Shown in pieces: positions 1-11,489 of a stretch of DNA of 64,000 nt. Source of the stretch: Methylomicrobium sp. wino1 (GTDB taxonomy: Bacteria > Pseudomonadota > Gammaproteobacteria > Methylococcales > Methylomonadaceae); the NCBI RefSeq assembly GCF_003932755.1, contig NZ_CP024202.1:124001-188000 (forward strand), given 5' to 3'. Each line of letters opens with the position of its first letter. Within the stretch, counting starts at the first letter, position 1. Both the position numbers and the translations under genes were made by a program. The notes under the pieces are model-generated. The model was not told the origin of the DNA and made no database searches. It worked only from the letters and a program-made list of their open reading frames with translations.

Positions 1-2153
1 GATTTCTGAGTAACCTGATTGCCATTAGCATCTTCGATTTCCTCTACGCCCAAACCATCCATCATGACTTTCGCGACTTGATCATTTGCATGAGACCAGA
101 TGTCAACTACCTTATTGTATCGCTCACCGTCTGTTACCAGACCTGACGAGTATTGACGTTGTATCTCGTTAACTTCCGCATTAGCCGTATTAATGATTTC
201 TTCTTTCTTAGCCGGTATCTCCATATCTTCTATACCGAAGGATACACCGGAACGAGTTGCATAACGAAAACCAAGATACATCAATTGGTCGGCCATAATG
301 ACCGTTTCCTTAATACCTAAATGCCGATAGCAATAATTGATCAGTCGCGATATATTTTTCTTCGTCATATCACAATTGACTATCTCATACGGCATGCCTT
401 CTGGAACAATTTCCCAGATCAATGCTCGTCCAACCGTCGTTTCGACACGATAGGTTTTTTGTTCAGCAACCCCTCTATCGGTCTTTATTCTTTCAGTAAT
501 CCTTAATTGAATCTTGGCTTGTAAGTCGACGCTTTTAAATGCCAAGGCTTTATGGATTTCATCTATGGAAACAAAGATCGAACCGTTGCCTTCTGCATTG
601 ACTTTTTCTCGGCTTATAAAATAGAGCCCTAAAACCACATCCTGAGACGGGTTGATAATCGGCTCACCGCTTGCCGGCGACAAAATATTATTGGTTGCCA
701 TCATCAACGTTCTGGCTTCAAGCTGAGCCTCTATCGATAACGGGACATGTACCGCCATTTGGTCGCCGTCGAAATCGGCATTGAAAGCACTACAAACCAA
801 AGGATGCAACTGAATCGCTTTACCTTCGATCAAGATTGGTTCAAACGCTTGTATCCCCAAGCGATGCAGGGTCGGCGCCCTATTTAACAATACCGGATGT
901 TCGCGAATGACTTCTTCGAGAATATCCCAAACCTCAGCGCCTTCCCGCTCAACCATTTTCTTCGCGGCTTTAATCGTTGTCGCGAGTCCTCTTAACTGCA
1001 ATTTGCTAAAGATAAACGGCTTGAATAATTCCAAAGCCATTTTTTTAGGTAAACCGCATTGATGCAAACGCAACGTTGGTCCGACCACGATAACGGAACG
1101 TCCGGAATAGTCGACACGCTTACCCAACAGGTTTTGACGAAACCGGCCTTGCTTCCCTTTGATCATGTCAGCTAGGGATTTAAGCGGTCTTCTGTTAGTA
1201 CCGGTGATTGCCCTGCCTCTTCGGCCATTATCGAGTAATGCGTCGACTGACTCTTGCAGCATTCGCTTTTCGTTACGAACGATAATATCCGGGGCGTTTA
1301 AATCTAATAAGCGATTGAGCCGGTTATTTCTATTGATAACGCGGCGATATAAATCGTTTAAATCCGACGTGGCAAATCGTCCGCCATCCAAAGGCACTAA
1401 AGGTCTCAATTCCGGAGGCAAAACCGGCAATACTTGCATAATCATCCATTCAGGACGATTTTTAGAGCTCAACAGCGACTCGATTACTTTTAAGCGTTTT
1501 GAAAACTTTTTAATCTTAGTTTCAGAATTGGTACCGTTGATCTCTTCCCGTAAACGATTAATTTCGCCATTAAGATCTATCGCTTTGAGCAAATCAAAAA
1601 CGGCTTCGGCACCCATTTTCGCAACGAAATCATCGCCAAATTCCTCGACAGCATCGAGATACTCGTCATCGGTTAGCAGCTGCCCTTTATTGAGCGGCGT
1701 TACACCCGGATCAAGCACAACGAATGACTCGAAATACAAGACGCGTTCAATTTCGCGAAGCGTCATATCTAGCAACAGCGCAATGCGCGACGGCAAGGAC
1801 TTCAAAAACCAAATATGAGCGACCGGGCTGGCCAACTCAATGTGCCCCATTCTTTCTCGGCGCACTTTCGAAAGCGTTACTTCAACGCCGCATTTTTCAC
1901 AGATGACGCCTCTGTGTTTCAGCCTTTTATATTTGCCGCACAAACATTCATAATCGCTCACAGGGCCAAAAATTTTGGCGCAAAACAATCCATCTCGTTC
2001 CGGCTTAAAAGTTCGATAATTGATCGTTTCAGGCTTTTTAACTTCTCCATACGACCAAGAACGAATCATGTCAGGAGATGCCAAGCCTATACGAATTGAA
2101 TCGAAATCATCGGCGCGGCCTTGGCGCTTTAAAAAGTTCATTAAATCTTTCAA
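1..2153 (-). CDS. rpoC: DNA-directed RNA polymerase subunit beta' (partial, N-terminal ~717 residues)
   Basis: Largest catalytic subunit of RNA polymerase; the 3' end lies beyond the left edge. Reading the minus strand from 2153 gives a continuous frame with the N-terminal zinc-ribbon cysteines (CLCGKYK...GVICEKCG, about residues 71-88) and the catalytic NADFDGDQM motif, which binds the active-site magnesium (its reverse complement is near 755-782). The start is taken as TTG at 2153-2151. It gives [11 protein letters not shown], matching the family start MKDLLN, and has an AGAGGA ribosome site 7 nt upstream; the first ATG (2141) would cut four conserved residues. It lies 72 nt downstream of rpoB in the usual rpoBC operon. 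Identification is certain; the start codon is well supported but inferred. Confidence 0.97.
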   Translation of the reverse strand, partial: MKDLMNFLKRQGRADDFDSIRIGLASPDMIRSWSYGEVKKPETINYRTFKPERDGLFCAKIFGPVSDYECLCGKYKRLKHRGVICEKCGVEVTLSKVRRERMGHIELASPVAHIWFLKSLPSRIALLLDMTLREIERVLYFESFVVLDPGVTPLNKGQLLTDDEYLDAVEEFGDDFVAKMGAEAVFDLLKAIDLNGEINRLREEINGTNSETKIKKFSKRLKVIESLLSSKNRPEWMIMQVLPVLPPELRPLVPLDGGRFATSDLNDLYRRVINRNNRLNRLLDLNAPDIIVRNEKRMLQESVDALLDNGRRGRAITGTNRRPLKSLADMIKGKQGRFRQNLLGKRVDYSGRSVIVVGPTLRLHQCGLPKKMALELFKPFIFSKLQLRGLATTIKAAKKMVEREGAEVWDILEEVIREHPVLLNRAPTLHRLGIQAFEPILIEGKAIQLHPLVCSAFNADFDGDQMAVHVPLSIEAQLEARTLMMATNNILSPASGEPIINPSQDVVLGLYFISREKVNAEGNGSIFVSIDEIHKALAFKSVDLQAKIQLRITERIKTDRGVAEQKTYRVETTVGRALIWEIVPEGMPYEIVNCDMTKKNISRLINYCYRHLGIKETVIMADQLMYLGFRYATRSGVSFGIEDMEIPAKKEEIINTANAEVNEIQRQYSSGLVTDGERYNKVVDIWSHANDQVAKVMMDGLGVEEIEDANGNQVTQK

Positions 2154-2225
2154 GAGTTTATCCTCTCCAAATGGTTTCCGGCGCAAGTCCGGAACGGGCA
2201 ATCAAATTAAGGTAAATTATCGAAT

Positions 2226-5200
2226 TTAATCGCTTTCTAACTCAATATTGACACCGAGTGAACGTATTTCTTTGATCAGGACGTTGAACGATTCCGGCAT
2301 GCCAGCTTCCATCTTATGGTCGCCATCAACGATATTTTTATACATTTTGGTTCTACCAGTTACATCATCGGACTTCACTGTCAACATTTCCTGCAAGGTA
2401 TAAGCCGCCCCATAAGCCTCTAGAGCCCAGACTTCCATTTCACCGAAACGTTGTCCGCCGAATTGAGCCTTACCACCCAACGGTTGCTGGGTTACCAGAC
2501 TATATGGGCCGGTAGAACGAGCATGCATTTTATCATCTACCAAATGGTTCAATTTCAGCATATACATATAACCAACCGTGACTTCGCGTTCGAACGGCTC
2601 GCCGGTCAAGCCGTCATAAAGTAAGGTTTGACCATGCTCGGGGTAATCTGCTAGTCTCAACATGGTTTTAATTTCATCTTCGGTAGCGCCATCGAACACC
2701 GGAGTAGCCATCGGCACTCCTCCGACCAAATTATGTGCTAGCTCGAGAATCTCTTTATCTGACAAAGCATTCAAGTCTTCCTTACGACCGCTGCTATTAT
2801 AGATTTTTTCTAAAAATCCTCTAATTTCAACGATTTTTGCTTGTGCCTCAAGCATTTTACCAATCTTGATACCCAATCCTTTGGAAGCCCAACCCAAGTG
2901 CGTCTCCAATACCTGACCTACATTCATACGAGATGGGACCCCTAGAGGGTTCAATACGATATCGACCGGATTGCCATCGGCCGTGTAAGGCATGTCTTCG
3001 ATCGGTCTTATCATGGAAATTACCCCTTTATTTCCATGTCGTCCAGCCATTTTATCGCCCGACTGAATTCTCCTTTTGACCGCAAGATAGACCTTAACCA
3101 TTTTCAGAACACCAGGAGGTAAATCATCGCCCATAGTGATCTTTTTGCGTTTTATATCAAACTTGACATCGAAATCCTTTCTCTGCTGCTCGATTTGCTC
3201 GATGACTCCCTCCAATTGGACATTGATGCTTTCATCATCCATTTTGATTTGCAGCCACTGAGAAGGTCTCAATTTATTCAGATATTCTTGATTTACGACG
3301 GTACCCGACGCTAAATTATCCGGCCCTGATAAAGCTTTCTTGCCGACAATCATTCTAGCGATTCGCGCAAAAATGTCTTTTTCGACAATTTTCAGCTGAT
3401 CGTCCAGATCTTTTCTGTAACGCTTGATTTGGTCTTCTTCGATTTCGAGCGCACGTTTATCCTTCTTGACACCATCCCGCGTGAAAACTTGGACATCGAT
3501 AACCGTTCCTTCAACGCCGTTCGGCACTCTTAATGACGTATCTTTGACATCGGCCGCCTTCTCACCGAAAATCGCACGCAATAATTTCTCCTCAGGTGTT
3601 AATTGCGTTTCACCTTTCGGAGTCACTTTTCCGACCAAAATATCACCGCCTTTGACCTCGGCACCGACATAAACGATGCCCGACTCATCTAATTTCGATA
3701 GCGCTTCTTCGCTGACGTTTGGAATGTCTGCGGTAATCTCTTCCGGATTATATTTAGTATCCCGCGCGACACAGGTTTTTTCTTCAATATGAATGGTCGT
3801 AAAACGATCTTCTTTAACAACCCGCTCGGAAACCAAAATTGAATCCTCGAAGTTATATCCATTCCACGGCATGAACGCCACAAGCATATTTTGACCCAAA
3901 GCCAATTCGCCGATATCGGTCGAAGGTCCATCGGCCAATATATCGCCCACGTTGACGATGTCTCCTAGCTTAACCAATGGTTTTTGGTTAATACAGGTAT
4001 TTTGGTTTGATCGTGTGTACTTGGTTAGGTTATATATATCGACCCCAGGTTCACCTGCCTCGGTTTCCGCATCGTTCACTCTGACTACAATCCTGGCGGC
4101 ATCGACGGCCTCGATTGTTCCGCCTCGCGTTGCCACGACAGCCACTCCGGAATCCTTTGCCACCGTGCGCTCCATACCAGTACCCACTAGCGGTTTCTCG
4201 GCTCTTAACGTTGGAACCGCTTGACGTTGCATATTCGAACCCATTAACGCCCGATTCGCGTCGTCGTGCTCCAAGAACGGGATAATAGACGCGGCAACCG
4301 ATACTATTTGTTTAGACGATACGTCCATGTATTGCACGGTATCGGACATCGATAATGTAAATTCGTCTTTATAACGGCATGATACCAATCCTTCTTTTAG
4401 GCGGCCGTCCGCATTGACCGGCACAGCAGCCTGAGCGATTACAAACTCCCCTTCTTCGATCGCCGAAAGATATTCAACCTGATCGGTTACTTTACCATCG
4501 ACAACCTTTCTATAAGGCGTCTCAAGAAAACCGTATTCGTTGGTGCGCGCGTACACTGCCAATGAATTGATCAGGCCGATATTCGGTCCTTCCGGCGTTT
4601 CGATCGGGCAAACACGCCCGTAATGCGTGGTATGAACGTCGCGCACTTCGAAGCCAGCACGCTCGCGCGCCAATCCACCCGGACCCAAAGCCGATACCCG
4701 GCGCTTATGCGTGACTTGGGAAAGCGGATTATTTTGATCCATGAACTGAGACAGTTGGCTTGAACCAAAAAACTCCTTAACCGCTGCCGATACCGGTTTG
4801 GCGTTAATAATTTCCTGCGGCATCAAGCCTTCGGAATCGGCCAATGTCAATCTCTCTTTAACCGCTCGTTCCACTCTGACCAAACCAACTCGGAACTGGT
4901 TCTCGATCATCTCGCCAACGGAACGGACCCTTCGGTTACCCAAATGATCGATATCATCGACATTACCGTTTCCGTTTCGAATATTGATTAATTCTTTTAA
5001 TACATCAATGATATCTTCCTTGCTGAGAGTCCCCTCTCCGGTTGTTTCTTGACGGCCCAGGCGGCGATTGAATTTCATACGTCCAACCGTCGATAAATCG
5101 TAACGATCTTCGGTAAAAAACAAGTTTTGAAACAGATTTTCCGCTGATTCTTTTGTCGGCGGTTCTCCCGGCCTCATCATGCGGTAAATTTCTACTAACG

Positions 5201-6302
5201 CTTCCAACTGCGTGCTACTCGTGTCCAAGCGCATCGCATTCGAAATATAGGGCCCTCTATCCAGGTCGTTCACATAAATCGTGTTTAGTTCTTGGATACC
5301 GTTGTCTATGATTTTATCGAGCAACTCCTCGGTAATTTCGTCATTAACATTGGCAATAAGCTCACCAGTCGATTCATCGATCAGGTTATGGCTTAACACT
5401 TTTCCGTGTAAATAATTTTTAGGGACTTCGATTTGAGTGACGCCCGCTTCCTTTAATTGACGTATATGTTTTGCAGTAATCCGACGCCCTTCTTCGATAA
5501 GAACCTTCCCGTCATGCTTAAAATCGAAGGCGGCAATTTCGCCTCTTAGACGCTCTGGCACTAAATCAAATAAACAGCTACCATCAGCCAAGACAAAACG
5601 ATTGGTTTCGAAGAATATGCCCATCATTTCTTCGTTGTTATAACCCAGCGCTCTTAGCAAGATCGTTGCGGGAATTTTTCTACGTCTATCTATTCTGACA
5701 TAGACACAGTCTTTGTGATCGAATTCGAAATCAAGCCAAGAACCGCGATAAGGAATAACTCTTGCGTTGAATAACAATTTTCCTGATGAATGCGTTTTAC
5801 CTTTATCGTGATCAAAAAACACGCCCGGTGAACGGTGCAACTGAGAAACGATTACCCGCTCGGTTCCATTGATGACGAAAGTACCGTTATCGGTCATTAA
5901 CGGTAACTCACCCATGTAGACTTCTTGCTCCCGGATATCCTTAACGACTTTCGTGCTTCCAGGTGCGTCTTTATCGTAAATAACTAAGCGCACTAAAACT
6001 CTCAGTGGCGCGGCAAAAGTTGCACCCCTTTGTTGACACTCCCTGACATCGAATGTCGGCTCTCCTAACCGGTATTTTACATATTCAAGAACCGCATATC
6101 CGGAATGACTTTCTATTGGAAAAACACTGGAAAAAGCGGCATGCAAACCTACGTTCAGCCGTTTTTCCGGTGACATACCGGATTGTAGAAAACTTGCGTA
6201 GGAATTGATCTGCGTCGCTAAGAGATAAGGCACATCAAGTACTTCTGTACCTTTGCCAAAATTGTTACGAATGCGTTTTTTTTCGGTAAAAGAGTAGGCC
6301 AT
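2226..6302 (-). CDS. rpoB: DNA-directed RNA polymerase subunit beta
   Basis: Second catalytic subunit of RNA polymerase, 1358 residues, close to the gammaproteobacterial length (E. coli 1342). Visible landmarks are the N-terminal [17 protein letters not shown], the rifampicin-pocket stretch around [21 protein letters not shown], the [12 protein letters not shown] active-site region, and a C-terminus with [19 protein letters not shown]. It is transcribed with rplJL upstream and rpoC downstream. The 127 nt between rplL and rpoB is longer than other gaps in the operon, which fits the attenuation or processing known at this junction in enterobacteria. No anomaly seen. Confidence 0.99.
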   Translation of the reverse strand: MAYSFTEKKRIRNNFGKGTEVLDVPYLLATQINSYASFLQSGMSPEKRLNVGLHAAFSSVFPIESHSGYAVLEYVKYRLGEPTFDVRECQQRGATFAAPLRVLVRLVIYDKDAPGSTKVVKDIREQEVYMGELPLMTDNGTFVINGTERVIVSQLHRSPGVFFDHDKGKTHSSGKLLFNARVIPYRGSWLDFEFDHKDCVYVRIDRRRKIPATILLRALGYNNEEMMGIFFETNRFVLADGSCLFDLVPERLRGEIAAFDFKHDGKVLIEEGRRITAKHIRQLKEAGVTQIEVPKNYLHGKVLSHNLIDESTGELIANVNDEITEELLDKIIDNGIQELNTIYVNDLDRGPYISNAMRLDTSSTQLEALVEIYRMMRPGEPPTKESAENLFQNLFFTEDRYDLSTVGRMKFNRRLGRQETTGEGTLSKEDIIDVLKELINIRNGNGNVDDIDHLGNRRVRSVGEMIENQFRVGLVRVERAVKERLTLADSEGLMPQEIINAKPVSAAVKEFFGSSQLSQFMDQNNPLSQVTHKRRVSALGPGGLARERAGFEVRDVHTTHYGRVCPIETPEGPNIGLINSLAVYARTNEYGFLETPYRKVVDGKVTDQVEYLSAIEEGEFVIAQAAVPVNADGRLKEGLVSCRYKDEFTLSMSDTVQYMDVSSKQIVSVAASIIPFLEHDDANRALMGSNMQRQAVPTLRAEKPLVGTGMERTVAKDSGVAVVATRGGTIEAVDAARIVVRVNDAETEAGEPGVDIYNLTKYTRSNQNTCINQKPLVKLGDIVNVGDILADGPSTDIGELALGQNMLVAFMPWNGYNFEDSILVSERVVKEDRFTTIHIEEKTCVARDTKYNPEEITADIPNVSEEALSKLDESGIVYVGAEVKGGDILVGKVTPKGETQLTPEEKLLRAIFGEKAADVKDTSLRVPNGVEGTVIDVQVFTRDGVKKDKRALEIEEDQIKRYRKDLDDQLKIVEKDIFARIARMIVGKKALSGPDNLASGTVVNQEYLNKLRPSQWLQIKMDDESINVQLEGVIEQIEQQRKDFDVKFDIKRKKITMGDDLPPGVLKMVKVYLAVKRRIQSGDKMAGRHGNKGVISMIRPIEDMPYTADGNPVDIVLNPLGVPSRMNVGQVLETHLGWASKGLGIKIGKMLEAQAKIVEIRGFLEKIYNSSGRKEDLNALSDKEILELAHNLVGGVPMATPVFDGATEDEIKTMLRLADYPEHGQTLLYDGLTGEPFEREVTVGYMYMLKLNHLVDDKMHARSTGPYSLVTQQPLGGKAQFGGQRFGEMEVWALEAYGAAYTLQEMLTVKSDDVTGRTKMYKNIVDGDHKMEAGMPESFNVLIKEIRSLGVNIELESD

Positions 6303-6429
6303 ATTGCTTCCATACCTATTTCATCAGGAATTATTTTTTGTCGCTAATTGGTAAGCGGCAAAAGGCCGATGACAAAATGTCACCAGCCGTACTAAGAGGC
6401 TTAATGCCTTAAAAATCGTGTCAAAATCG

Positions 6430-6798
6430 TTACTTAATTTCGACTGAAGCGCCTGCTTCTTCAAGATCCTTTTTGACCGCTTCGGCTTCGGCTTTACTAA
6501 CGCCTTCTTTCACCGTAGTCGGCGCCCCTTCAACAGCGTCTTTCGCTTCTTTCAAACCAAGACCCGTGATTCCGCGAACCGCCTTAATCGCGGCCACTTT
6601 ATTGGCGCCGGCTGCAGTCAAAATAACATCGAATTCGGTTTGTTCCTCAACCGCTGCTGCAGTTGCTGCCGCTGGAGCCGCTGCCATGACAGCCGCCGAT
6701 ACGCCGAACTTCTCTTCCATCGCCGAAATTAAATCAACGATTTCCATAACCGTCATGTTAGAGACCGCTTCCAAGATATCTTCTTGTGAAATTGCCAT
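6430..6798 (-). CDS. rplL: 50S ribosomal protein L7/L12
   Basis: Acidic stalk protein (122 residues) that recruits translation factors to the ribosome. The N-terminal dimerisation helices ([18 protein letters not shown]), the alanine-rich hinge (about residues 38-52) and the conserved C-terminal domain ([18 protein letters not shown]...[17 protein letters not shown]) are all present. It sits 43 nt after rplJ, with which it forms the L10(L12) complex, and before rpoB. ATG start at 6798. Confidence 0.99.
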   Translation of the reverse strand: MAISQEDILEAVSNMTVMEIVDLISAMEEKFGVSAAVMAAAPAAATAAAVEEQTEFDVILTAAGANKVAAIKAVRGITGLGLKEAKDAVEGAPTTVKEGVSKAEAEAVKKDLEEAGASVEIK

Positions 6799-6841
6799 TA
6801 TGTATTTCCTCTAAAATAGATTAAAACTGGTTAAAAAAAGG

Positions 6842-7336
6842 TTATGCCGCTTCTTTAAGGTCTTTAAGTGCAGCCAATGTCCGTGCAAGCTTACCAACCG
6901 GTGCCTTCATGACAGACATCAACATGCTAATTCCTTGATCGCGTGTTGGCAGTTTTGCCAGTCTTTCAAGTTCATTAGCATCATATGCTTGTCCACCGAT
7001 AGCCACTATTTTAGTGACCAGCTTGTTATGACTTTTTGAAAACTCGTGGATCAATCTCGCCGAACAACCAGGATCTTCCATCGAAAACGCCAGCAATAAC
7101 GGACCAACCAAGCCCTCTTGCATGCATTCGAATTCTGTCCCGGCTATGGCTCTTTTTGCCAATGAGTTTTTCACAACCCGCAGATAAACACCCGTTTCTC
7201 TAGCAGTTTTCCGTAATTCGGTCATTTCCGATACGGTCAAACCACGATATTCCGCCGCGACGGCGGAATGGGCTTTAGCGGCGAATTCGGCAACCTCTTC
7301 GACGACAGCTTTCTTGCTATCTAAATTTAGTGCCAC
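6842..7336 (-). CDS. rplJ: 50S ribosomal protein L10
   Basis: L10 anchors the L7/L12 stalk to 23S rRNA and usually represses its own operon. 164 residues, normal for the family, beginning MALNLDSKKAVVEEV. The start is GTG at 7336, preceded by a strong CCGGAGGT ribosome site; no ATG lies at an equivalent place. It is preceded by a 188-nt leader that carries the L10 leader signature, so autogenous control by L10-L12 binding is likely. Confidence 0.98.
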   Translation of the reverse strand: MALNLDSKKAVVEEVAEFAAKAHSAVAAEYRGLTVSEMTELRKTARETGVYLRVVKNSLAKRAIAGTEFECMQEGLVGPLLLAFSMEDPGCSARLIHEFSKSHNKLVTKIVAIGGQAYDANELERLAKLPTRDQGISMLMSVMKAPVGKLARTLAALKDLKEAA

Positions 7337-7375
7337 AATTTACCTCCGGTACATTTCTGATTTTTTAGTCAGAAT

Positions 7376-7484
7376 CAATAAAACGCATCTTTAGTAGATG
7401 CCCCTTACGGTCCCTTTCACCAGCTTTGCGGTTCCAGCTCCCGTCTACGCAGGACAATTAAGTTTTACAACACCTGCGGTCTTT
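7376..7484 (-). promoter_or_regulatory. Ribosomal protein L10 leader (autoregulatory mRNA element)
   Basis: On the minus strand, the region between rplA and rplJ contains CCTGCGTAGACGG (7441-7453), the conserved segment of the L10 leader that mimics the L10/L12 site on 23S rRNA, followed by a GCTGGAACCGCAAAGC hairpin. By analogy with E. coli, L10-L12 binding here represses translation of rplJL. Limits are approximate; a covariance-model search would fix them. Confidence 0.7.
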
Positions 7485-7487
7485 GAC

Positions 7488-7510
7488 GGTTGCCGGCTTT
7501 TCCGGCAACC
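7488..7510 (-). terminator. Strong hairpin just downstream of rplA
   Basis: A perfect 9-bp stem (GGTTGCCGG / CCGGCAACC) with a short loop starts about 15 nt after the rplA stop. The downstream side on the transcribed strand (GTCAAAGACC) lacks a T-run. It may be a partial terminator, an RNase-processing site or part of the L10 leader fold rather than a full intrinsic terminator. Confidence 0.45.
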
Positions 7511-7524
7511 CAAAGTTTCTGCCT

Positions 7525-8220
7525 TTAACCGGCAAGTCCGCTCTGATCGATCCACAGCCCTGGGCCCATGGTCGAAGACAGCGTAATTTTTTTCATATAA
7601 ACACCTTTCGCAGCACTCGGCTTAGCTTTACGCAAATCGGCCAATAACGCTTCCAGGTTTTGCTGAATGGCTGTCGAATCAAAATCCACTTTACCGATTG
7701 AACAGTGGATGATTCCCGACTTGTCAGTCCGATAACGTACCTGCCCTGATTTTGCGTTTTTAACGGCGGTTACAACATCCGGCGTAACCGTACCGACTTT
7801 GGGATTTGGCATTAAGCCCCTTGGGCCTAAAATCTGTCCAAGCTGACCAACCACTCTCATCGCATCGGGAGAAGCAATCACTACGTCGAAATTCATCTCA
7901 CCTTTTTTAACCTGATCGGCTAAATCGTCCATACCGACGATGTCGGCACCCGCTTCTTTAGCCGCATCTGCATTGGCGCCTTGAGCAAACACCGCGACTC
8001 TTACTGTTTTCCCGGTTCCATTCGGCAACACAGTAGCGCCACGCACATTTTGATCGGATTTTCTTGGATCGACGCCTAGGTTGACACTGACATCAATCGA
8101 CTCGACAAACTTGCTGTTTCCTAGCTCTTTCAATAAACCAACCGCTTCGTTGACCGAATATTGTTTGCTTCTGTCTACTTTCGTCTTGATCAGTTTTGCT
8201 TTTTTAGTCAGCTTTGCCAT
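7525..8220 (-). CDS. rplA: 50S ribosomal protein L1
   Basis: L1 binds 23S rRNA at the L1 stalk (E-site tRNA release) and represses the L11 operon. 231 residues, the normal length, with the family segments [35 protein letters not shown] and GKVDFD. Its ATG (8218-8220) overlaps the last base of the rplK stop codon, so translation is coupled to rplK. No anomaly. Confidence 0.99.
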   Translation of the reverse strand: MAKLTKKAKLIKTKVDRSKQYSVNEAVGLLKELGNSKFVESIDVSVNLGVDPRKSDQNVRGATVLPNGTGKTVRVAVFAQGANADAAKEAGADIVGMDDLADQVKKGEMNFDVVIASPDAMRVVGQLGQILGPRGLMPNPKVGTVTPDVVTAVKNAKSGQVRYRTDKSGIIHCSIGKVDFDSTAIQQNLEALLADLRKAKPSAAKGVYMKKITLSSTMGPGLWIDQSGLAG

Positions 8221-8651
8221 TACACGCCCTCCACATTCAGGCCCATACTACGAGCACTTCCGGCTATGGTTTTAACTGCCGCATCCAAGCTTGCCGCATT
8301 TAAATCTTCCATTTTTGTTTTAGCGATTTCTTCAAGCTGTTCGCGCGTCACTGTTCCAATTTTTACTTTATTCGGCGTACTGCTGCCGCTCTTCACACCA
8401 ACCGCTTTTTTCAACAAAATCGAAGCAGGCGGGGTTTTAGTAATAAAAGTGAAACTACGATCGCTATAAACGGTGATAACAACCGGAATCGGCAACCCTT
8501 TTTCGAGTTCTTGAGTTTTTGCATTAAAGGCTTTACAAAACTCCATAATGTTGACACCATGCTGACCTAATGCTGGGCCGACAGGGGGACTGGGGTTCGC
8601 TTCGCCTGCTTTCACTTGCAACTTTATGTATGCATTAATTTTTTTTGCCAT
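8220..8651 (-). CDS. rplK: 50S ribosomal protein L11
   Basis: L11 (143 residues) binds the GTPase-associated centre of 23S rRNA and is needed for the RelA stringent response. The N-terminal [24 protein letters not shown] segment (the proline-rich thiostrepton-site linker) and the C-terminal rRNA-binding domain are intact. First gene of the rplKA pair, separated from nusG by about 100 nt that contains a terminator-like hairpin. Confidence 0.99.
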   Translation of the reverse strand: MAKKINAYIKLQVKAGEANPSPPVGPALGQHGVNIMEFCKAFNAKTQELEKGLPIPVVITVYSDRSFTFITKTPPASILLKKAVGVKSGSSTPNKVKIGTVTREQLEEIAKTKMEDLNAASLDAAVKTIAGSARSMGLNVEGV

Positions 8652-8698
8652 TATTTACTCCAAATCGGGTGCAATCGCTTTTCAGCTCCCCTAATAAA

Positions 8699-8738
8699 CA
8701 AAAATCCCGGACATAGTTATATCCAGGATTTTAAAAAA
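8699..8738 (-). terminator. Terminator-like hairpin between nusG and rplK
   Basis: On the minus strand, after the nusG stop, AAAATCC-tGGATA / a loop / GTCC-gGGATTTT forms an A/T-flanked hairpin ending in TTTTTGTTT. This resembles an intrinsic terminator or attenuator separating secE-nusG from rplKA. Confidence 0.55.
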
Positions 8739-8752
8739 TTTTTTGACGCTTT

Positions 8753-9286
8753 TTATGATTTTTCAACTTGATTAAAGTCTAGCTCTACCGGTGTCGATCT
8801 ACCGAAAATTAAAACCGAAATTCTAAGTTTGCTCTTTTCGTAATTAACTTCTTCTATCGTTCCGTTGAAATCCTTAAATGGACCGTCGTTTACTCTTACG
8901 ACCTCACCGACTTCAAATAAAACTTTCGGCCTTGGCTTGTTAACACCTTCCTCGACTCTATTTAAAATAGACATCGCCTCTTTTTCTGAGATAGGCGCCG
9001 GTTTATCGGAAGTTCCTCCAATAAATCCAAGCACTCTAGGAACATCTCTAACCATATGCCACGTTTCATCGGTTAACTCCATCTGCACAAGTACATAACC
9101 GGGAAAAAACTTACGCTCGCTTTTGCGCTGTTGGCCCATGCGCATTTCGACAACTTCTTCTGTCGGCACCAGAATTTTACCGAAATACTGTCCTAGACCC
9201 TCTCTTTTTATCCTTTCCTCTAGCGCTTCTTTAACTTTATTTTCAAAGTTTGAATAAGCATGAACGACATACCAACGTAGTGCCAT
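8753..9286 (-). CDS. nusG: Transcription termination/antitermination factor NusG
   Basis: NusG binds elongating RNA polymerase through its NGN domain and Rho or S10 through its KOW domain. 177 residues (E. coli 181). The NGN domain begins [18 protein letters not shown]; the C-terminal KOW has [22 protein letters not shown]. It lies 3 nt after secE, the conserved secE-nusG pair. Confidence 0.99.
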   Translation of the reverse strand: MALRWYVVHAYSNFENKVKEALEERIKREGLGQYFGKILVPTEEVVEMRMGQQRKSERKFFPGYVLVQMELTDETWHMVRDVPRVLGFIGGTSDKPAPISEKEAMSILNRVEEGVNKPRPKVLFEVGEVVRVNDGPFKDFNGTIEEVNYEKSKLRISVLIFGRSTPVELDFNQVEKS

Positions 9287-9289
9287 TTA

Positions 9290-9667
9290 TTATCCTCCTT
9301 GACCGGTCAATAAACGCACACCCCAGAATAAAAACATATCAAGCAACCAAAGTATCACGCCAACGATAAGAACCATTGCAAACACCATTAAAGTCGTCCG
9401 CATTGTTTCTTGGCGAGTCGGCCAAACCACCTTTCTTACTTCCTGCTTTGATTCCAGTGCAAAAGTCCAAAATCCTTGACCTAGCCGGGTAGTTAACATG
9501 AGCCCCATCGCAATTAGAACGATCACGACTAGTGAGAGAACCCTATACAATAAGGCATATTCGGAAAAGTAGTAAAAGCCTGCAAGACCAGCAATAACAA
9601 AAACAATTGAGAAAACTTGCTTAACAACATCACCTACCGATGCTGAGGGTTCAACTTGTGTACTCAT
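9290..9667 (-). CDS. secE: Preprotein translocase subunit SecE
   Basis: Essential clamp of the SecYEG channel in the inner membrane. 125 residues with three predicted membrane segments (about 18-35, 40-60 and 90-113), like the three-TM SecE of enterobacteria rather than the one-TM form. The conserved cytoplasmic stretch before the last TM (SKQEVRKVVWPTRQET) is present. Followed 3 nt later by nusG. Confidence 0.98.
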   Translation of the reverse strand: MSTQVEPSASVGDVVKQVFSIVFVIAGLAGFYYFSEYALLYRVLSLVVIVLIAMGLMLTTRLGQGFWTFALESKQEVRKVVWPTRQETMRTTLMVFAMVLIVGVILWLLDMFLFWGVRLLTGQGG

Positions 9668-9705
9668 GATTGTTATTACGTTTTATAGTTGTTGTATTTT
9701 TCTGA

Positions 9706-9781
<76 letters not shown>

Positions 9782-9819
9782 AATTCAGAAAAAATTAAAA
9801 TTGTTATCAAGCGCTTCCG

Positions 9820-11010
9820 TTATTCAATAATCGAAGCAACAACGCCCGCGCCAACGGTACGACCACCTTCACGAACCGCGAAACGCAAACCTTCTTCCAT
9901 CGCAATCGGAGCAATTAATTTTACTTCAACGTTGACGTTATCGCCCGGCATCACCATCTCTACGCCTTCCGGAAGATCGACCGCTCCAGTCACATCCGTT
10001 GTTCTGAAATAAAATTGTGGACGGTATCCGTTAAAGAACGGAGTATGACGTCCGCCTTCGTCTTTTGATAATACGTAGATTTCCGCCTTGAAATGGGTGT
10101 GCGGCTTTATGGTGCCTTTGTGCGCCAATACTTGTCCGCGCTCGACGTCGTCTCTTTTGGTGCCTCTCAACAAGACCCCTACGTTATCGCCTGCTTGGCC
10201 TTGATCCAGTAATTTGCGGAACATTTCCACGCCGGTACAGGTGGTGACCGTTGTCGGTCTGATACCGACAATCTCAACCTCTTGACCGACTTTTATGATG
10301 CCGCGCTCTACACGACCGGTAACCACGGTGCCGCGACCCGATATCGAGAACACGTCTTCAATCGGCATCAAGAATGGCTGATCGATCGCACGCTCAGGCT
10401 CCGGAATATAGGTATCTAACGCTTCAACCAACTTGATGATCGACGGCACGCCAATATCGCTGGTATCCCCTTCCAGGGCCTTTAATGCCGAACCGACGAT
10501 TAACGGAGTATCGTCGCCCGGAAATTCGTACATGTCCAATAATTCTCTGACTTCCATTTCGACCAATTCAACTAACTCGGCATCATCCACCATATCGGCT
10601 TTATTTAAATAAACAACGATATAAGGAACACCTACCTGACGCGCTAGCAATATATGCTCACGGGTTTGCGGCATCGGACCGTCGGCCGCCGAACAGACCA
10701 GAATCGCTCCATCCATTTGCGCCGCACCGGTAATCATGTTTTTGACATAGTCAGCATGACCCGGACAATCCACATGCGCATAGTGACGTGCTTCTGATTC
10801 ATATTCCACGTGAGCCGTTGCAATGGTAATACCACGCTCGCGCTCTTCGGGAGCGTTATCAATTTGATCGTAGGCCTTGTAGATGCCGCCACGCGCATCC
10901 GCCATGACTTTTGTCAATGCCGCGGTTAATGTGGTTTTACCATGATCGACGTGACCGATGGTCCCTACGTTTACGTGTGGTTTTTTACGTTCGAATTTTT
11001 CTTTGGACAT
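9820..11010 (-). CDS. tuf: Translation elongation factor Tu
   Basis: GTPase that delivers aminoacyl-tRNA to the ribosome; 396 residues. The start is ATG at 11010 ([19 protein letters not shown]): an in-frame extension upstream runs into the tRNA-Thr gene and is not coding. G1 GHVDHGKT, G3 DCPGH and G4 NKAD motifs are present, with the domain 3 ending [10 protein letters not shown]. It lies directly after tRNA-Thr and before tRNA-Trp, the tufB-type tRNA context. Confidence 0.99.
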   Translation of the reverse strand: MSKEKFERKKPHVNVGTIGHVDHGKTTLTAALTKVMADARGGIYKAYDQIDNAPEERERGITIATAHVEYESEARHYAHVDCPGHADYVKNMITGAAQMDGAILVCSAADGPMPQTREHILLARQVGVPYIVVYLNKADMVDDAELVELVEMEVRELLDMYEFPGDDTPLIVGSALKALEGDTSDIGVPSIIKLVEALDTYIPEPERAIDQPFLMPIEDVFSISGRGTVVTGRVERGIIKVGQEVEIVGIRPTTVTTCTGVEMFRKLLDQGQAGDNVGVLLRGTKRDDVERGQVLAHKGTIKPHTHFKAEIYVLSKDEGGRHTPFFNGYRPQFYFRTTDVTGAVDLPEGVEMVMPGDNVNVEVKLIAPIAMEEGLRFAVREGGRTVGAGVVASIIE

Positions 11011-11049
11011 TTTACTTTCCCGAAAAAGCTTTTTATTGTTGCAAATATA

Positions 11050-11125
<76 letters not shown>

Positions 11126-11142
11126 AGGAACCACCGATCATC

Positions 11143-11216
11143 TGGAGCGGGTGATGGGAATCGAACCCACGTGACCAGCTTGGAAGGCTGGAGTTCTACC
11201 ATTGAACTACACCCGC
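11143..11216 (-). tRNA. tRNA-Gly (anticodon TCC)
   Basis: Minus-strand cloverleaf: acceptor GCGGGTG/CACCCGC (one wobble), anticodon stem CCAGC/GCTGG with loop CTTCCAA, and an encoded CCA. 17 nt from tRNA-Thr. Confidence 0.97.
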
Positions 11217-11236
11217 AATTCTAAATTCAAACAGGA

Positions 11237-11321
11237 TGGTGGAGGGGGGAGGATTCGAACCTCCGAAGGCGGAGCCGGCAGATTTACAGTCTGATCCCTT
11301 TGGCCACTCGGGAACCCCTCC
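11237..11321 (-). tRNA. tRNA-Tyr (anticodon GTA)
   Basis: 85-nt tRNA with a long variable arm, acceptor GGAGGGG/CCCCTCC, anticodon loop CTGTAAA and an encoded CCA. First gene of the tRNA-tuf transcript. Confidence 0.97.
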
Positions 11322-11339
11322 AAAACCAGGAAGCAGGCC

Positions 11340-11368
11340 ATTCTCACAAAACCCGATGATTTTGTCAA
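11340..11368 (-). promoter_or_regulatory. Sigma70 promoter of the tRNA-Tyr/Gly/Thr-tuf transcript
   Basis: On the minus strand, TTGACA (11368-11363) is followed after 17 nt by GAGAAT (11345-11340), about 18 nt before the 5' end of tRNA-Tyr. A perfect -35 with a 4/6 -10 at ideal spacing is what a strong tRNA promoter should look like. Confidence 0.7.
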
Positions 11369-11489
11369 CAAGAAAAGCCTATTTTTTTTATGTCTTTGCC
11401 ATCATTCAACCCGACAAAACACAACATATTAACTTTTTACCGCTTTAATTCCCCGCACGTTAATCCATGCGCGGAACTATATTAACTAA

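Noticed and set aside
3424-4768. Several open frames on both strands within rpoB (for example 3424-3672, 3952-4224, 4571-4768)
   Set aside because: They overlap the certain rpoB frame, lack family similarity or ribosome sites, and are expected in GC-moderate coding DNA.
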